In this document: positions 15,306 through 24,126 of the stretch, piece by piece
How positions within the stretch are numbered: position 1 is the first letter of the stretch
Layout of the letters: each line of letters starts with the position of its first letter
Assembly (NCBI RefSeq): GCF_048323695.1
Contig: NZ_JBLWFT010000002.1
Coordinates: 284,935 to 348,934 of the forward strand
Direction: 5' to 3'
DNA length: 64,000 nt
From: Aquisalimonas sp007126095
GTDB taxonomy: Bacteria; Pseudomonadota; Gammaproteobacteria; Nitrococcales; Aquisalimonadaceae
Position numbers and translations under genes: made by a program
The notes under the pieces: generated by a model
What the model was told of the DNA's origin: nothing
What the model saw: the letters and a program-made list of their open reading frames with translations, nothing else
Database searches by the model: none

Positions 15306-16091
15306 CTATGGACGCGAGAGCTCCGCCGCCAGGCGCCGGAACGCCGCCAGCCCCAGTTGTTCCGGGCGACTGCCAGGGTTCACGCCACACCGCGCCAGGG
15401 CGTCTTCATCCAGCAGGCCGCGCAGTGTCTTGCGGACGGTCTTGCGCCGCTGGGCAAACGCCGTGGCGACCACGCGGGCCAGCCGCCGGGCCTCGTCCGC
15501 GCTGGTCTCGCCGGGCGCGTGGGGGGTCAGGCGGACGATGGCCGACTCCACGGCCGGCACTGGATGAAACGCGCCCGGGGCGACAGTGAACAGGCGCTCC
15601 ACCTGGCAGTGATACTGGGTCATGACCGACAGGCGCCCGTAGGTGCGGCTCCCCGGTGCGGCCGTCATGCGGTCCACCACCTCACGTTGCAGCATGAAGT
15701 GCATGTCCCGGATCGCGGACGCGGTGTCGAGCAGGTGGAAGATCAGCGGTGTGGAGATGTTGTAGGGCAGGTTGCCCACCAGGCGCAGCTCGGTGCCGTC
15801 GTGGCAGCGGCGTACGTCAAAGGACAGGGCGTCCGCCTGATGCAGCCGGATGGTGCCGTGCGGCGCGCAGGTTTCCTGCAGCGTGGCGATCAGGTCGCGG
15901 TCCATCTCGATGGCTTCGAGCGTGCCGCAGGCGCGCAGCAGCGGCACCGTGAGTGCGCCACGACCAGGGCCGATCTCGACGATGGCGTCACCGGGTTTGG
16001 GGGCAATGGCGGCGACGATGCGATCGATGGCGTGGCGATCGTGCAGGAAGTTCTGGCCGAAGCGCTTTCTCGGGCGGTGGCTCGTGCTCAT
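15306..16091 (-). CDS. rsmA: 16S rRNA A1518/A1519 dimethyltransferase
   Basis: Late-stage small-subunit assembly enzyme that N6,N6-dimethylates two adjacent adenosines in helix 45. The 261 residues carry RKRFGQNFLHDRHAIDRIV at the N-terminus, motif I IVEIGPGRGALTVPLL, and the catalytic NLPYN (NLPY motif IV). The C-terminal domain includes FHPVPAVESAIV and FAQRRKTVRKTL. The ATG at 16091 overlaps the pdxA stop by four bases, so pdxA and rsmA are translationally coupled. It is the last gene of the lptD-surA-pdxA-rsmA run. Loss of this enzyme confers kasugamycin resistance in other bacteria. Confidence 0.96.
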   Translation of the reverse strand: MSTSHRPRKRFGQNFLHDRHAIDRIVAAIAPKPGDAIVEIGPGRGALTVPLLRACGTLEAIEMDRDLIATLQETCAPHGTIRLHQADALSFDVRRCHDGTELRLVGNLPYNISTPLIFHLLDTASAIRDMHFMLQREVVDRMTAAPGSRTYGRLSVMTQYHCQVERLFTVAPGAFHPVPAVESAIVRLTPHAPGETSADEARRLARVVATAFAQRRKTVRKTLRGLLDEDALARCGVNPGSRPEQLGLAAFRRLAAELSRP

Positions 16092-17104
16092 GCCGGGGCC
16101 GGGTCCGTGTTGCCGTACCGGGCCCGGTGAATCATGTCCCGCGCGCCGGCCAGCGCGGCGCTGAGGCTGCCCGTGCGGGCCCGTCCGGTGCCTGCCAGGG
16201 GCAGCGCCGTGCCATGGTCCACCGAGGTGCGGATGATGGGCAGGCCCAGGGTGATGTTCACCGCTTCGCCGAAACCGGCGTGCTTGAGAACGGGCAGCCC
16301 CTGATCGTGGTACATGGCGAGGACGGCGTCGGCGCCCTCAAGATGTTCGGGGGTGAACAGGGTGTCGGCGGGCAATGGCCCGTGCAGGTTCAGACCCTGC
16401 CGACGCATGGCGTCCAGTGCCGGTGTGATGATCTCGATCTCTTCACGGCCAAGATGCCCGTCTTCGCCGGCATGGGGGTTCAGGCCGCAGACCAGAATGC
16501 GCGGGTCGGACAGCCCGAACACCCGTCGCAGATCGTGCTCCAGAATCGTGCACACCGCCGTCAGGCGTTCGGTGGTGATCGCGTCGGCCACATCGCGCAG
16601 GGGCAAGTGCGTGGTGACGAGGGCAACGCGCAGGCCGCCGGCAGCGAGCATCATCACCGGCATCGGCGCCCCGGTCAGTTCGGCAAAATACTCCGTATGC
16701 CCGGAGAAGGGCAGGCCCGCGTCGTTGATGACACTCTTCTGCACCGGCGCCGTGACCACCGCCCCAAAATCGCCCCGTTGCGCCCCGGTTCCGGCCAGCC
16801 TCAGCATTTCCACCACCCCCGGACCGTTGGTCGGGTCCAGTGTGCCGGGCGTCACCGGGTTGGCAACTGGCGCCGGCAGGACGTTCAGCGCATCCGGCTG
16901 CAGCGGGCTGGCGGGCCCTGGCAGCCGGTGCATCTGAATCGGGCCGATGCCAAGCCGGTCGGCGCGGTCGCGGAGGACATCCGGGTCGCCAACGGCGACC
17001 ACGTCCGCCAGCTCACCCCGGGCTGCCAGGCTGACAACCAGGTCGGGGCCGATGCCGGCGGGTTCACCGACCGTCAGTGCAATGACCGGGGCAGGCTGCG
17101 TCAT
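16088..17104 (-). CDS. pdxA: 4-hydroxythreonine-4-phosphate dehydrogenase
   Basis: NAD-dependent step of pyridoxal 5'-phosphate synthesis by the DXP-dependent route, with a divalent-metal active site. The protein has 338 residues. The N-terminal ALTVGEPAGIGPDL is the family signature; the usual sequence is TxGDPAGIGPE, with E here at the D position. FSGHTEYFAELTG and NPHAGEDGHLGREEIEI supply the active-site and metal ligands, and MYHDQGLPVLK is near the end. It lies 3 bp downstream of surA and overlaps rsmA, as expected for the conserved lptD-surA-pdxA-rsmA cluster. Confidence 0.95.
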   Translation of the reverse strand: MTQPAPVIALTVGEPAGIGPDLVVSLAARGELADVVAVGDPDVLRDRADRLGIGPIQMHRLPGPASPLQPDALNVLPAPVANPVTPGTLDPTNGPGVVEMLRLAGTGAQRGDFGAVVTAPVQKSVINDAGLPFSGHTEYFAELTGAPMPVMMLAAGGLRVALVTTHLPLRDVADAITTERLTAVCTILEHDLRRVFGLSDPRILVCGLNPHAGEDGHLGREEIEIITPALDAMRRQGLNLHGPLPADTLFTPEHLEGADAVLAMYHDQGLPVLKHAGFGEAVNITLGLPIIRTSVDHGTALPLAGTGRARTGSLSAALAGARDMIHRARYGNTDPAPA

Positions 17105-17107
17105 GGC

Positions 17108-18424
17108 TCAGTTGTCCAGGCGGACTTCCACGTAGGCATCGTCGCGGAGTTCACGCAGCCAGTTCTCCAGGGTCTCCTCGCTGCGACGCTCGCGGATCTG
17201 CTGCGCCGCCTGGGCTCGCCGGCGCTCCTGGGTGCTGTCGTGCTCGCGCCGCTCCTGGACCTGCACGATATGCCAGCCGAACTGGGTCTCGAACGGTTCA
17301 CTGATCTCGCCCGGCTCCAGGCTGTCCATGGTCTCCTCGAACTCCGGCACTAGCTGCCCGGGGCTGACCCAGTCGAGCTCGCCGCCCTGGGATGCGGAGC
17401 CCTGGTCGTCCGAGTGCGCACGGGCGAGATCGCCGAAGGACTCCCCCTGCTCGATGCGGTCCCGCAGGCTTGCCAGGCGGGTGCGCGCGTCTTCGCGGCT
17501 GACCACTTCGCTGGGCTGTATGAGGATGTGCCGGGCGCGGGTCTGCTCGACAATCTCCTGATCGGACGACCGACTGTCCATCAGCTTGACGATGTGAATG
17601 CCACTGGAGCTGCGGATCGGGCCGGCAATCTCGCCGCTGTTCAGGCTCATGACTTCATCCTGGAACATGCTCGGCAGCTCGCCGGCCTGGCGCCAGCCCA
17701 GGTCACCGCCTTCCAGGGCGTCCTGGGCGTCCGAGGTCTCGGCGGCAACGGTGGCGAAGTCCTCGCCGCCGTCACGCAGCCGTGTCAGCAGCTCTTCCGC
17801 GCGTCCCTCGACCTCCTCTGCGGCCTCCGGGTCGGTGCCCTCGGGCAGGCTCAGCAGAATGTGAGCTACCCGGAACTCCATGTCGTCGGAGCGGCCCGCA
17901 CGGCTCTCCAGAAATTCCTCGATGTCGCGGGAGGTGACCTCGATCTGGCGCTGGACCTGCTGCTGATGCAGCCGCTGGAGCTTGATGTCCGTGCGCAGGT
18001 CTTCGCGGAACCGGGCAAAGTCCATGCCTTCCTGGGCCACGGCCTGGCGGAACTGCTGCAGATTCATGTTGTTCTGCTGGGCAATGCGCTGCACGGCTGC
18101 ATTGAGCGTGTTGTCGTCCACGCCAATGCCCATGCGGTTTGCCTGCGCCAGTTGCAGGCGCTCCATGATCAGCTGTTCCATGACCTGGTCCACCAGCGCA
18201 TCCTGCGGGGGTGGCTGCCGGTTCTGGGCCTGCATGCGCTGATGCACGGTGGCGATTTCGGCCTCCAGCTCCGAGTGCAGGATGACGTCGTCATTCACCA
18301 CTGCGACGATCCGGTCCAGTGTCTGTGCCGCGACCGGTGCGGCCCCGGAGAGAAGCCACGTGACCAGCAGCAGGACTGCCAGCCCCGGGCCGGTTGGTCG
18401 AAGCATGTTGTGCCGATCCATCAA
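17108..18424 (-). CDS. surA: Periplasmic chaperone / peptidyl-prolyl isomerase SurA
   Basis: Escorts unfolded outer-membrane proteins, including LptD, from Sec to the BAM complex. The 438 residues begin with a signal peptide (LAVLLLVTWLLSGAAPVAAQ). An N-terminal chaperone region (about 35-185, starting LDRIVAVVNDDVILHSELE) is followed by two parvulin domains (about 185-290 and 295-395), each with a RHI or AHI strand and a GGDLGW or GGELDW motif, then a C-terminal helix. The start at 18424 follows the lptD stop by 5 bp; a second in-frame ATG lies five codons later. Coexpression with its client lptD makes functional sense. Confidence 0.96.
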   Translation of the reverse strand: MMDRHNMLRPTGPGLAVLLLVTWLLSGAAPVAAQTLDRIVAVVNDDVILHSELEAEIATVHQRMQAQNRQPPPQDALVDQVMEQLIMERLQLAQANRMGIGVDDNTLNAAVQRIAQQNNMNLQQFRQAVAQEGMDFARFREDLRTDIKLQRLHQQQVQRQIEVTSRDIEEFLESRAGRSDDMEFRVAHILLSLPEGTDPEAAEEVEGRAEELLTRLRDGGEDFATVAAETSDAQDALEGGDLGWRQAGELPSMFQDEVMSLNSGEIAGPIRSSSGIHIVKLMDSRSSDQEIVEQTRARHILIQPSEVVSREDARTRLASLRDRIEQGESFGDLARAHSDDQGSASQGGELDWVSPGQLVPEFEETMDSLEPGEISEPFETQFGWHIVQVQERREHDSTQERRRAQAAQQIRERRSEETLENWLRELRDDAYVEVRLDN

Positions 18425-18429
18425 TCCCG

Positions 18430-20754
18430 TTACCTCCGCCTGCCGTATCCGAACATGGAGTCTTCCAGAAAGCCCTGGATGTCGTCACCCAGCGAACCGA
18501 GGCCGCGCAGCTCGAACTGCAGCATGATCGAGCGTTCCGGCTCGACTTCCGGCTCTTCCCGGTAATAGCGACCGAGCAGTCTGACACTCCAGCAACAATC
18601 GCGATATTGTAGACCGCCAAAGCTTTCCAGTGTTCGATCCTCGAGCATGGAGTACCGCCACCCGCCAAGCACGTGCCAGCGCGGATGGACCGGCCAGGCC
18701 ACGCTGATGTCCCGCTGCTCCAGTTCCAGGTCATCGTCGATGTCCCGCCGGGCCCGGTAGCTGGTGGTGATGATGCTGTCCGGCCGTGGCTGATAACTGA
18801 GGCGCACGCCGCTCAGCGACGTGCGCTCGGTATCCGGGTTCCACTGAATCTCGGTGCTGGCCCGCAGGTTGTTCGGCAACGTGGCCCGCGCCTCGGCGAT
18901 GACGTCGGAGTAGTCCCGCTCGTCCTGGGGGCGGGGGTCTCTGTCCACCATCACCCTTCGGTCCTCGAAGTAGCGCACCTGGGCCACGCCCAGGCGCAGG
19001 AATTCCTGGCCGGTCTCGCGGCTGAGAAAGCGGCTGGTCAGCCCCGCAGTGACCTGGTTGGCGTCACCGACCCGGTCCCGGCCGCTGAAGCGGTTCTCCG
19101 AAAAGAACTGGAACAGCCCGGGGACGGCCTCGCCGGTGTCGAACAACGGCAGCTCCGACTGGTCGCGTTCGGGAACGTACAGGTAGAACAGGCGCGGCTC
19201 CAGGGTCTGTCGCAGGGGGCGGTCGAAGGCGCTGAAGTGGCGTTCGAACACCAGCCCGGTGTCCAGGCTGGCAACAGGCACCGTGCGGCTCGGGTTCTCG
19301 TTGTCGGTGGTGTCCAGGCTGTCGGAATCGGCATTGGAGGCGCTGTCCAGGTCGTACTGGGTGTGGCGCAGCGTGACTGCCGGGGTGAAGAACCCGGCGA
19401 GCCCGACGAAGGGGCGCGACAGACGCGGCGCGATGTCTGCCCGCACGCCGGTGATGCGTTCGTCCGGTGTCGGGTGGTCGAAGCGGACCAGTTCGCTGTC
19501 CGTCTCCAGGCGCAGCCCCAGGGGGCCATCGTCCGGGCGGTGATCGAGCTCCAGGCGCGGTAGTCGTTGGTAAGGGCGCTGGGTGCGGCCCAGAGCGGGG
19601 TCGACGGTCTGGTAGATCTCCGCCGATGCGACCCCTGAGAGGCTGTAGGTGTCGTAGCGCAGGCGGCCGCGGGAGCGCAGGTGCCGCGTGGTCGAGGTGC
19701 GCAGGCTGTCGCCGAAATCGCGGAAGTACTGATCGTCGCTGACCCGGGCCAGTTGCAGGTCACCGCGGACGTTGGGGCTGAAGCGGTGCCGGTGATCCAG
19801 CCCGAACTGCCAGCGGTCCTCGCCGGTGCGGTCATCTTCCGGCAGGTAGCTGCCGTCGACTTCCCCCGAGAACGACGGTTGCAGGTAGCGGAATTCGCCG
19901 CCCAGCATGAACCCGCGCCGACTCAGGTAACGCGGCGCCAGGGTGGCGTCGTAGTTCGGGGCGATGTTCCAGTAGTAGGGCACGGTGATGTCGGTGCCGC
20001 TGCGATCCGACTGCCGCAGGGTCGCGGGAAGCAGGCCGCTCTTGCGCCGGTCGTCGATGGGAAAGTTGACGTACGGCGTGTACGCCACCGGGAAGTCACG
20101 CACCGTGAGGCGCGCGTGCCAGGCCTCCCCGGTGCCGGTGTCGCGATTCAGCCGCACCCGGTCCGCCCGCAGCATCCACGCTTCGTTGCCGGGTTCGCAG
20201 GTGGAATAGGTGGTGTCGTGGGCCATGGAGACGCCGGCGTCGAGCAACTGGATGCGGTCGGCTTCGCCCTGGGTCAGCGTTTCCGGAAGCAGGTAGCGCA
20301 CCTGGTCCATCTCGCCGGTATCGTCGTCGAGCAGCAGAAACCCCTGCGACGCGCCAAGCCGCAGCCCGGTCTCGCGGTAACGCAGGTCGCCCAGGGCGTC
20401 GGCGCGCTGTTCGCGCTCGTCGAAACGCATGGCATCGGCCCGCAGCCGCTGATCGGCCCGCTCCAGTTCCACATTGCCGCGCAGGCTGTAGACGCCGACG
20501 CCGCCGTCGTAGTCCAGCGTGTCCGCGTCCACGATGGCCTCCGCCCCTTCACGGGATGGCGCCGAGCGTGTCGCGCCGATCTGTGCGCCGTCCATGGGCG
20601 CGATACAGCCGGCCCAGCGGCCGTTGTCGCCGCTCAGTAGCGGCCACTGCGGGTTGTCGTCGCCGGAGTCGGCGCCCAGGGGCTGAACGCCGACGGCCGT
20701 GACCAGTGCTGCGGCAACGAGGCCGTTCCTGATGGCGGGTGTCGCGAGTGGCAC
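18430..20754 (-). CDS. lptD: LPS-assembly protein LptD
   Basis: Outer-membrane beta-barrel that inserts lipopolysaccharide into the outer leaflet together with LptE. The mature protein has an OstA/LptA-like N-terminal domain (starting around AIVDADTLDYDGGVGVYSLRG) and a long C-terminal barrel. The typical C-terminal region LRGLGSLGDDIQGFLEDSMFGY is present. The usual ATG is missing: the open frame reaches an ATG at 20892, but a GTG at 20754 gives a clean signal peptide (RNGLVAAALVTAVGVQPLGA) and a normal length of 774 residues. I therefore prefer the GTG and give the start moderate certainty. It heads lptD-surA-pdxA-rsmA and is divergent from amgK. Confidence 0.92.
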   Translation of the reverse strand: MPLATPAIRNGLVAAALVTAVGVQPLGADSGDDNPQWPLLSGDNGRWAGCIAPMDGAQIGATRSAPSREGAEAIVDADTLDYDGGVGVYSLRGNVELERADQRLRADAMRFDEREQRADALGDLRYRETGLRLGASQGFLLLDDDTGEMDQVRYLLPETLTQGEADRIQLLDAGVSMAHDTTYSTCEPGNEAWMLRADRVRLNRDTGTGEAWHARLTVRDFPVAYTPYVNFPIDDRRKSGLLPATLRQSDRSGTDITVPYYWNIAPNYDATLAPRYLSRRGFMLGGEFRYLQPSFSGEVDGSYLPEDDRTGEDRWQFGLDHRHRFSPNVRGDLQLARVSDDQYFRDFGDSLRTSTTRHLRSRGRLRYDTYSLSGVASAEIYQTVDPALGRTQRPYQRLPRLELDHRPDDGPLGLRLETDSELVRFDHPTPDERITGVRADIAPRLSRPFVGLAGFFTPAVTLRHTQYDLDSASNADSDSLDTTDNENPSRTVPVASLDTGLVFERHFSAFDRPLRQTLEPRLFYLYVPERDQSELPLFDTGEAVPGLFQFFSENRFSGRDRVGDANQVTAGLTSRFLSRETGQEFLRLGVAQVRYFEDRRVMVDRDPRPQDERDYSDVIAEARATLPNNLRASTEIQWNPDTERTSLSGVRLSYQPRPDSIITTSYRARRDIDDDLELEQRDISVAWPVHPRWHVLGGWRYSMLEDRTLESFGGLQYRDCCWSVRLLGRYYREEPEVEPERSIMLQFELRGLGSLGDDIQGFLEDSMFGYGRRR

Positions 20755-20926
20755 GCGTGCGGTATCCCTGCGTCGGCGTCTTCGTGGGTCGGGGCGACCA
20801 TGCGTCCCGGGCGGCACGGCCGGGGCCGTATAAGCTCGCACACAAGGGGCGTTGCGGCAAACCTGTTCGCACGCGGCGGCGTGCTGGGGCACAATTCCCG
20901 CTCACCGGTGAGCAAGGACAATCCCC

Positions 20927-21928
20927 ATGAACGATTCCGCCGACACGGATACGCGGCTGCAGCAGCTGCAGCAGTGGCTCCGGGCTCAGGGGCTGCCGGA
21001 GGGGCCGCTCGAATCGGCGTCATCCGATGCCAGCTTCCGCCGCTATTTCCGGCTGCAGGCTGACGGAGTGTCGCGCGTGGTGATGGATGCGCCGCCGCAG
21101 CACGAGGACTGCAGGCCGTTCGTCAAGGTGGCGGCGCTGTTGCATGAGGCCGGTCTCAACGCGCCCCGCGTGCTGGCGCAGAACCTGGAGCAGGGATTCC
21201 TGCTGCTCTCGGACCTGGGCACGCAGACCTATCTGGACGTGCTGAACCCGGGTAACGCCGACGCCCTCATGCGGTCGGCGCTGGACGCGCTGGTGGCGTG
21301 GCAGGCCGCGAGTCGTCCGGGCGTTTTGCCGCGCTATGACGCCGCGTTGCTGGAGCGTGAGCTGCGTCTGTTCCCGGACTGGTACCTTGCGGAGCACCTG
21401 CGGGTGACGCCGACCGGGGCGGAGCGCCGCTCCCTGGAGCGGTGCTTTGACGCGCTCGTGGAGCGGTCGCTGGCGCAGACACGGGTGTGGGTGCATCGCG
21501 ATTACATGCCGCGCAATCTGATGCCGGGCCAGCCGTCGCCCGGCATTCTGGATTTCCAGGATGCCGTGGAGGGACCGGTGAGCTACGACGTGATCTGCCT
21601 GCTCAGAGATGCGTTTCTGTCCTGGCCGCAGGAGCAGGAGCGGGGGTGGCTGGCGTACTATCACGAGCAGGCCGCGGCCGCGGGCGTGCCCGTGCCGCGA
21701 TCGGCGGCGGCGTTCTGGTCCGACTGCACCTGGATGGGAGTGCAGCGCCACCTGAAGGTAATGGGCATCTTCGCCCGCATCCGGTATCGCGACGGCAAGC
21801 CCCGTTACCTGGAGGACGCGCCCCGCTTCCGCGACTACCTGCAACGGGCGGCCGCCGATGAGCCGGCATTGCTGGAACTGGTGGATCTGGTCGAGGCCTG
21901 GCACGAGCGCGCGCCGGCGCACGGGTGA
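20927..21928 (+). CDS. amgK: N-acetylmuramate / N-acetylglucosamine kinase AmgK
   Basis: Anomeric sugar kinase of the peptidoglycan-recycling bypass: it makes MurNAc 1-phosphate, which MurU converts to UDP-MurNAc. The 333 residues have an aminoglycoside phosphotransferase-like fold. SSDASFRRYFRLQ is the nucleotide-loop region, VWVHRDYMPRNLMP the catalytic loop (HxD...N), and GILDFQDAVEGPVSYDVI the metal-binding segment. The next gene, murU, starts 26 bp downstream, the same pair as in Pseudomonas, where it is also adjacent to lptD. The pathway bypasses de novo MurA and can lower fosfomycin sensitivity in other species. Confidence 0.93.
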   Translation: MNDSADTDTRLQQLQQWLRAQGLPEGPLESASSDASFRRYFRLQADGVSRVVMDAPPQHEDCRPFVKVAALLHEAGLNAPRVLAQNLEQGFLLLSDLGTQTYLDVLNPGNADALMRSALDALVAWQAASRPGVLPRYDAALLERELRLFPDWYLAEHLRVTPTGAERRSLERCFDALVERSLAQTRVWVHRDYMPRNLMPGQPSPGILDFQDAVEGPVSYDVICLLRDAFLSWPQEQERGWLAYYHEQAAAAGVPVPRSAAAFWSDCTWMGVQRHLKVMGIFARIRYRDGKPRYLEDAPRFRDYLQRAAADEPALLELVDLVEAWHERAPAHG

Positions 21929-21954
21929 CGGTGGCCGCGAAGAGGAGGGGCGTG

Positions 21955-22623
21955 ATGCGAGCGATGATACTGGCGGCCGGCCGTGGCGAACGAATGCGGC
22001 CGCTTACGGACCACACGCCGAAGCCGCTGCTGCCCGTTGCGGGCCGCCCGCTGATCGAGTGGCACCTGCGGCGGCTGGCCCGCGCCGGCGTCAGCGACGT
22101 GGTAATCAATCTCGCCTGGCTGGGCGAGCGGATCGCGGAGTACGTGGGCGATGGCGGCCGCTGGGGCGTGCGCGTGCAGTACTCCCGCGAGGGTGACCGG
22201 GGCCTGGAGACCGGCGGCGGGATCGCGCGGGCCCTGCCGCTCCTCGGGGGTGCCCCTTTCCTGGTGATCAACGGCGATGTGTGGTGCGACTACGACCCGG
22301 CGCCATTGCTGCAACCGATGGACGGGCTGGCGCATCTAGTGCTGGTGCCGAATCCCGAGCACAACGGCGAGGGCGACTTCGGCCTGGTCCGGGGGCGGGT
22401 GGTGAATGCCGGCGGCGAGCGGCTCACCTTCAGTGGCATCGGCGTTTATGATCCGGCGCTGTTCCGGGGGCATCTCGGTGGCGCATTCCGGCTCGCGCCC
22501 CTGCTTCGCGACGCGGCGGAGCAGGGGCGCGTCTCGGGCGAGTGCTTTCGCGGACAATGGTGCGACGTGGGCACACCCGAGCGGCTGGAGGCGCTCAATG
22601 GCCGGTTGAGCGGCTCGTCCTAG
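21955..22623 (+). CDS. murU: N-acetylmuramate-1-phosphate uridylyltransferase MurU
   Basis: Nucleotidyltransferase that forms UDP-MurNAc from MurNAc 1-phosphate, closing the recycling bypass opened by AmgK. The 222 residues have the sugar-nucleotidyltransferase signature MRAMILAAGRGERMRPLTDH, followed by PKPLLPVAGRPLIEWHL, and the metal-binding INGDVWCDY. The ATG at 21955 has an excellent GAGGAGGGG site; an in-frame GTG at 21925 overlapping the amgK stop is less likely. It ends four bases into the convergent thioesterase gene. Together with ampD at 10.5 kb it gives a nearly complete turnover route for muropeptides. Confidence 0.92.
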   Translation: MRAMILAAGRGERMRPLTDHTPKPLLPVAGRPLIEWHLRRLARAGVSDVVINLAWLGERIAEYVGDGGRWGVRVQYSREGDRGLETGGGIARALPLLGGAPFLVINGDVWCDYDPAPLLQPMDGLAHLVLVPNPEHNGEGDFGLVRGRVVNAGGERLTFSGIGVYDPALFRGHLGGAFRLAPLLRDAAEQGRVSGECFRGQWCDVGTPERLEALNGRLSGSS

Positions 22624-23051
22624 TCAGGGCGCTGATCGCGGGGCGGGATGGAGTAGGTGCATGTGGCGTGCGCAGCCATCTCGTCCTCGCCGTCGGCGTA
22701 CAGGGCGATATCGCCCACGGCGAGCCGGCTGCCAAGCTTGAGCAGCCGGCACTCCGCGATGATGTCGCCGGCGCCGGGTTTGCGCATGAAATTGATGTTC
22801 AGCCCCGTGGTCACCGCCATCATCACCGGCCCGATGACCGCGAGAATGGCCACGTACATGGTGGTGTCCGCCAGTGTCATCAGCGCCGGCCCCGAGATCG
22901 TGTTGCCCGGTCGCAGATTCGACGGATGAAACGGCATGCGGATGCGCACGAATCCGTCTTCAACGTGCTCCACCCGCCAGGTGTCCTTGCGCATTTCCGG
23001 AAACGATTCGTGCAGTAACTGCTCCAGTTCCGTGGCATTGAGTTTCGGCAT
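22620..23051 (-). CDS. PaaI-type hotdog-fold thioesterase
   Basis: Probable acyl-CoA thioesterase of unknown substrate. The 143 residues form one hotdog domain. FHPSNLRPGNTISGPALMTLADTTMY contains the conserved active-site region, with the glycine-rich turn and Asp/Glu position, and TTGLNINFMRKP is the second conserved strand. The start at 23051 (MPKLNATELEQLLHESFPEM) has AAGG upstream; the open frame beyond it reads into non-protein-like sequence. It converges with murU, overlapping its stop by 4 bp, and lies 94 bp downstream of lipB on the same strand. Confidence 0.85.
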   Translation of the reverse strand: MPKLNATELEQLLHESFPEMRKDTWRVEHVEDGFVRIRMPFHPSNLRPGNTISGPALMTLADTTMYVAILAVIGPVMMAVTTGLNINFMRKPGAGDIIAECRLLKLGSRLAVGDIALYADGEDEMAAHATCTYSIPPRDQRPD

Positions 23052-23145
23052 CAGGCCCGCCCTTCCATGCTGTTTCCATGACAGTGTTATTTTTCGTTCG
23101 GAACACAGATTAGCCTGATCCGCCACCGGATTGCCAATCACCTGT

Positions 23146-23784
23146 TCAGTTTGAGGGCGGAAAAGCGGACAGTGCCCGCTCCAGTTCACCTGCCACGGCC
23201 CGGGCTGCTTCTGCGGGCGGGAGGTCGATGCCGAGATCACGCATGCAGGTCACCGGCAGGCCGGCGTACCCGCACGGATTGATCTGCGAGAACGGGGCGA
23301 GGTCCATGTCCACGTTCAGGGCCAGACCGTGATAGCTGGCCCCGCGGCGCACCCGCAAGCCCACGGAGGCGATCTTGGCGCCGTCGACGTAGACGCCGGG
23401 CGCCTCCGCGCGCGGGTAGGCGTCGACGTCGTGAGCGGCGAGCACGGTGACCACGGCGGACTCGAGGATGGACACCAGGCGGCGGATGCCGAGACCGCGC
23501 CGCCGCACATCCACGAGCACGTAGACAACAGCCTGGCCGGGGCCGTGATAGGTGATCTGGCCGCCCCGATCCACCGGCACCACCGGGATGTCACTGGGTT
23601 TGATGAGGTGCTCGGCACGCCCGTTAAGACCCTGCGTGAACACCGGGGGGTGCTCCAGCAGCCACAACTCGTCCGCCGTGGACGCCGTGCGTTCTTCCGT
23701 GAACTGCTGCATGGCGCGCCAAGTCGGTTCATAGGGAACCCGTCCGAGTTCCCGCCAGTGGATGTGGCCCGACGGGGTGTTCAC
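23146..23784 (-). CDS. lipB: Octanoyl-[acyl carrier protein]:protein octanoyltransferase
   Basis: Transfers octanoyl groups from ACP to lipoyl domains, the first step of endogenous lipoate synthesis. The 212 residues include the PVFTQGLNG segment, the RGGQITYHGPGQ signature, the catalytic lysine in GAKIASVG, and the catalytic cysteine in the ITC-like loop (INPCGYAGLPVTCM). The ATG at 23784 overlaps the ybeD stop by four bases, matching the widespread dacA-ybeD-lipB order. lipA, usually the next gene, is not present in this window. Confidence 0.95.
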   Translation of the reverse strand: MNTPSGHIHWRELGRVPYEPTWRAMQQFTEERTASTADELWLLEHPPVFTQGLNGRAEHLIKPSDIPVVPVDRGGQITYHGPGQAVVYVLVDVRRRGLGIRRLVSILESAVVTVLAAHDVDAYPRAEAPGVYVDGAKIASVGLRVRRGASYHGLALNVDMDLAPFSQINPCGYAGLPVTCMRDLGIDLPPAEAARAVAGELERALSAFPPSN

Positions 23785-24053
23785 AGCGTCATGACGACCT
23801 GGTCATCGGCATGCAGGCTCTGGTACACGGCGTCCAGCTGGCGCTTGCTGGTAGCGGTGACCGTCACGGTGACCGAGACGTAGGTGCCGCGACTGCTGGA
23901 GGCGGTACTCACCTGATCGTCGCTCACGTCAGGCACGTGCGCCCGCACCAACTCGAGCACGTGCAGCACGAATCCCGGATCCGCCGGACCCATGGCCTTG
24001 ATGGGGAAATCGCAAGGGAACTCGAGCAGGGTTTCGTCGTCTTGGGTACTCAT
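23781..24053 (-). CDS. ybeD: DUF493 / YbeD family protein
   Basis: Small ACT-like ferredoxin-fold protein of unknown function, 90 residues. Family hallmarks are LLEFPCDFPIKAMGPADPGF near the N-terminus, the TASSSRGTYVSVTVTVTATS beta-hairpin and the C-terminal VYQSLHADDQVVMTL. In other gammaproteobacteria it lies between dacA and lipB exactly as here, suggesting a regulatory link between them, possibly lipoylation. The ATG at 24053 is chosen because upstream in-frame sequence lacks family similarity. It is coupled to lipB by a 4-bp overlap. Confidence 0.92.
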   Translation of the reverse strand: MSTQDDETLLEFPCDFPIKAMGPADPGFVLHVLELVRAHVPDVSDDQVSTASSSRGTYVSVTVTVTATSKRQLDAVYQSLHADDQVVMTL

Positions 24054-24126
24054 TGCGGGAGCCTGTCTGGCAAGTGCTACCCCCAGTCTACCAGCGTCGG
24101 TCGACGCTGGCAGACCGGGCAGGGGG

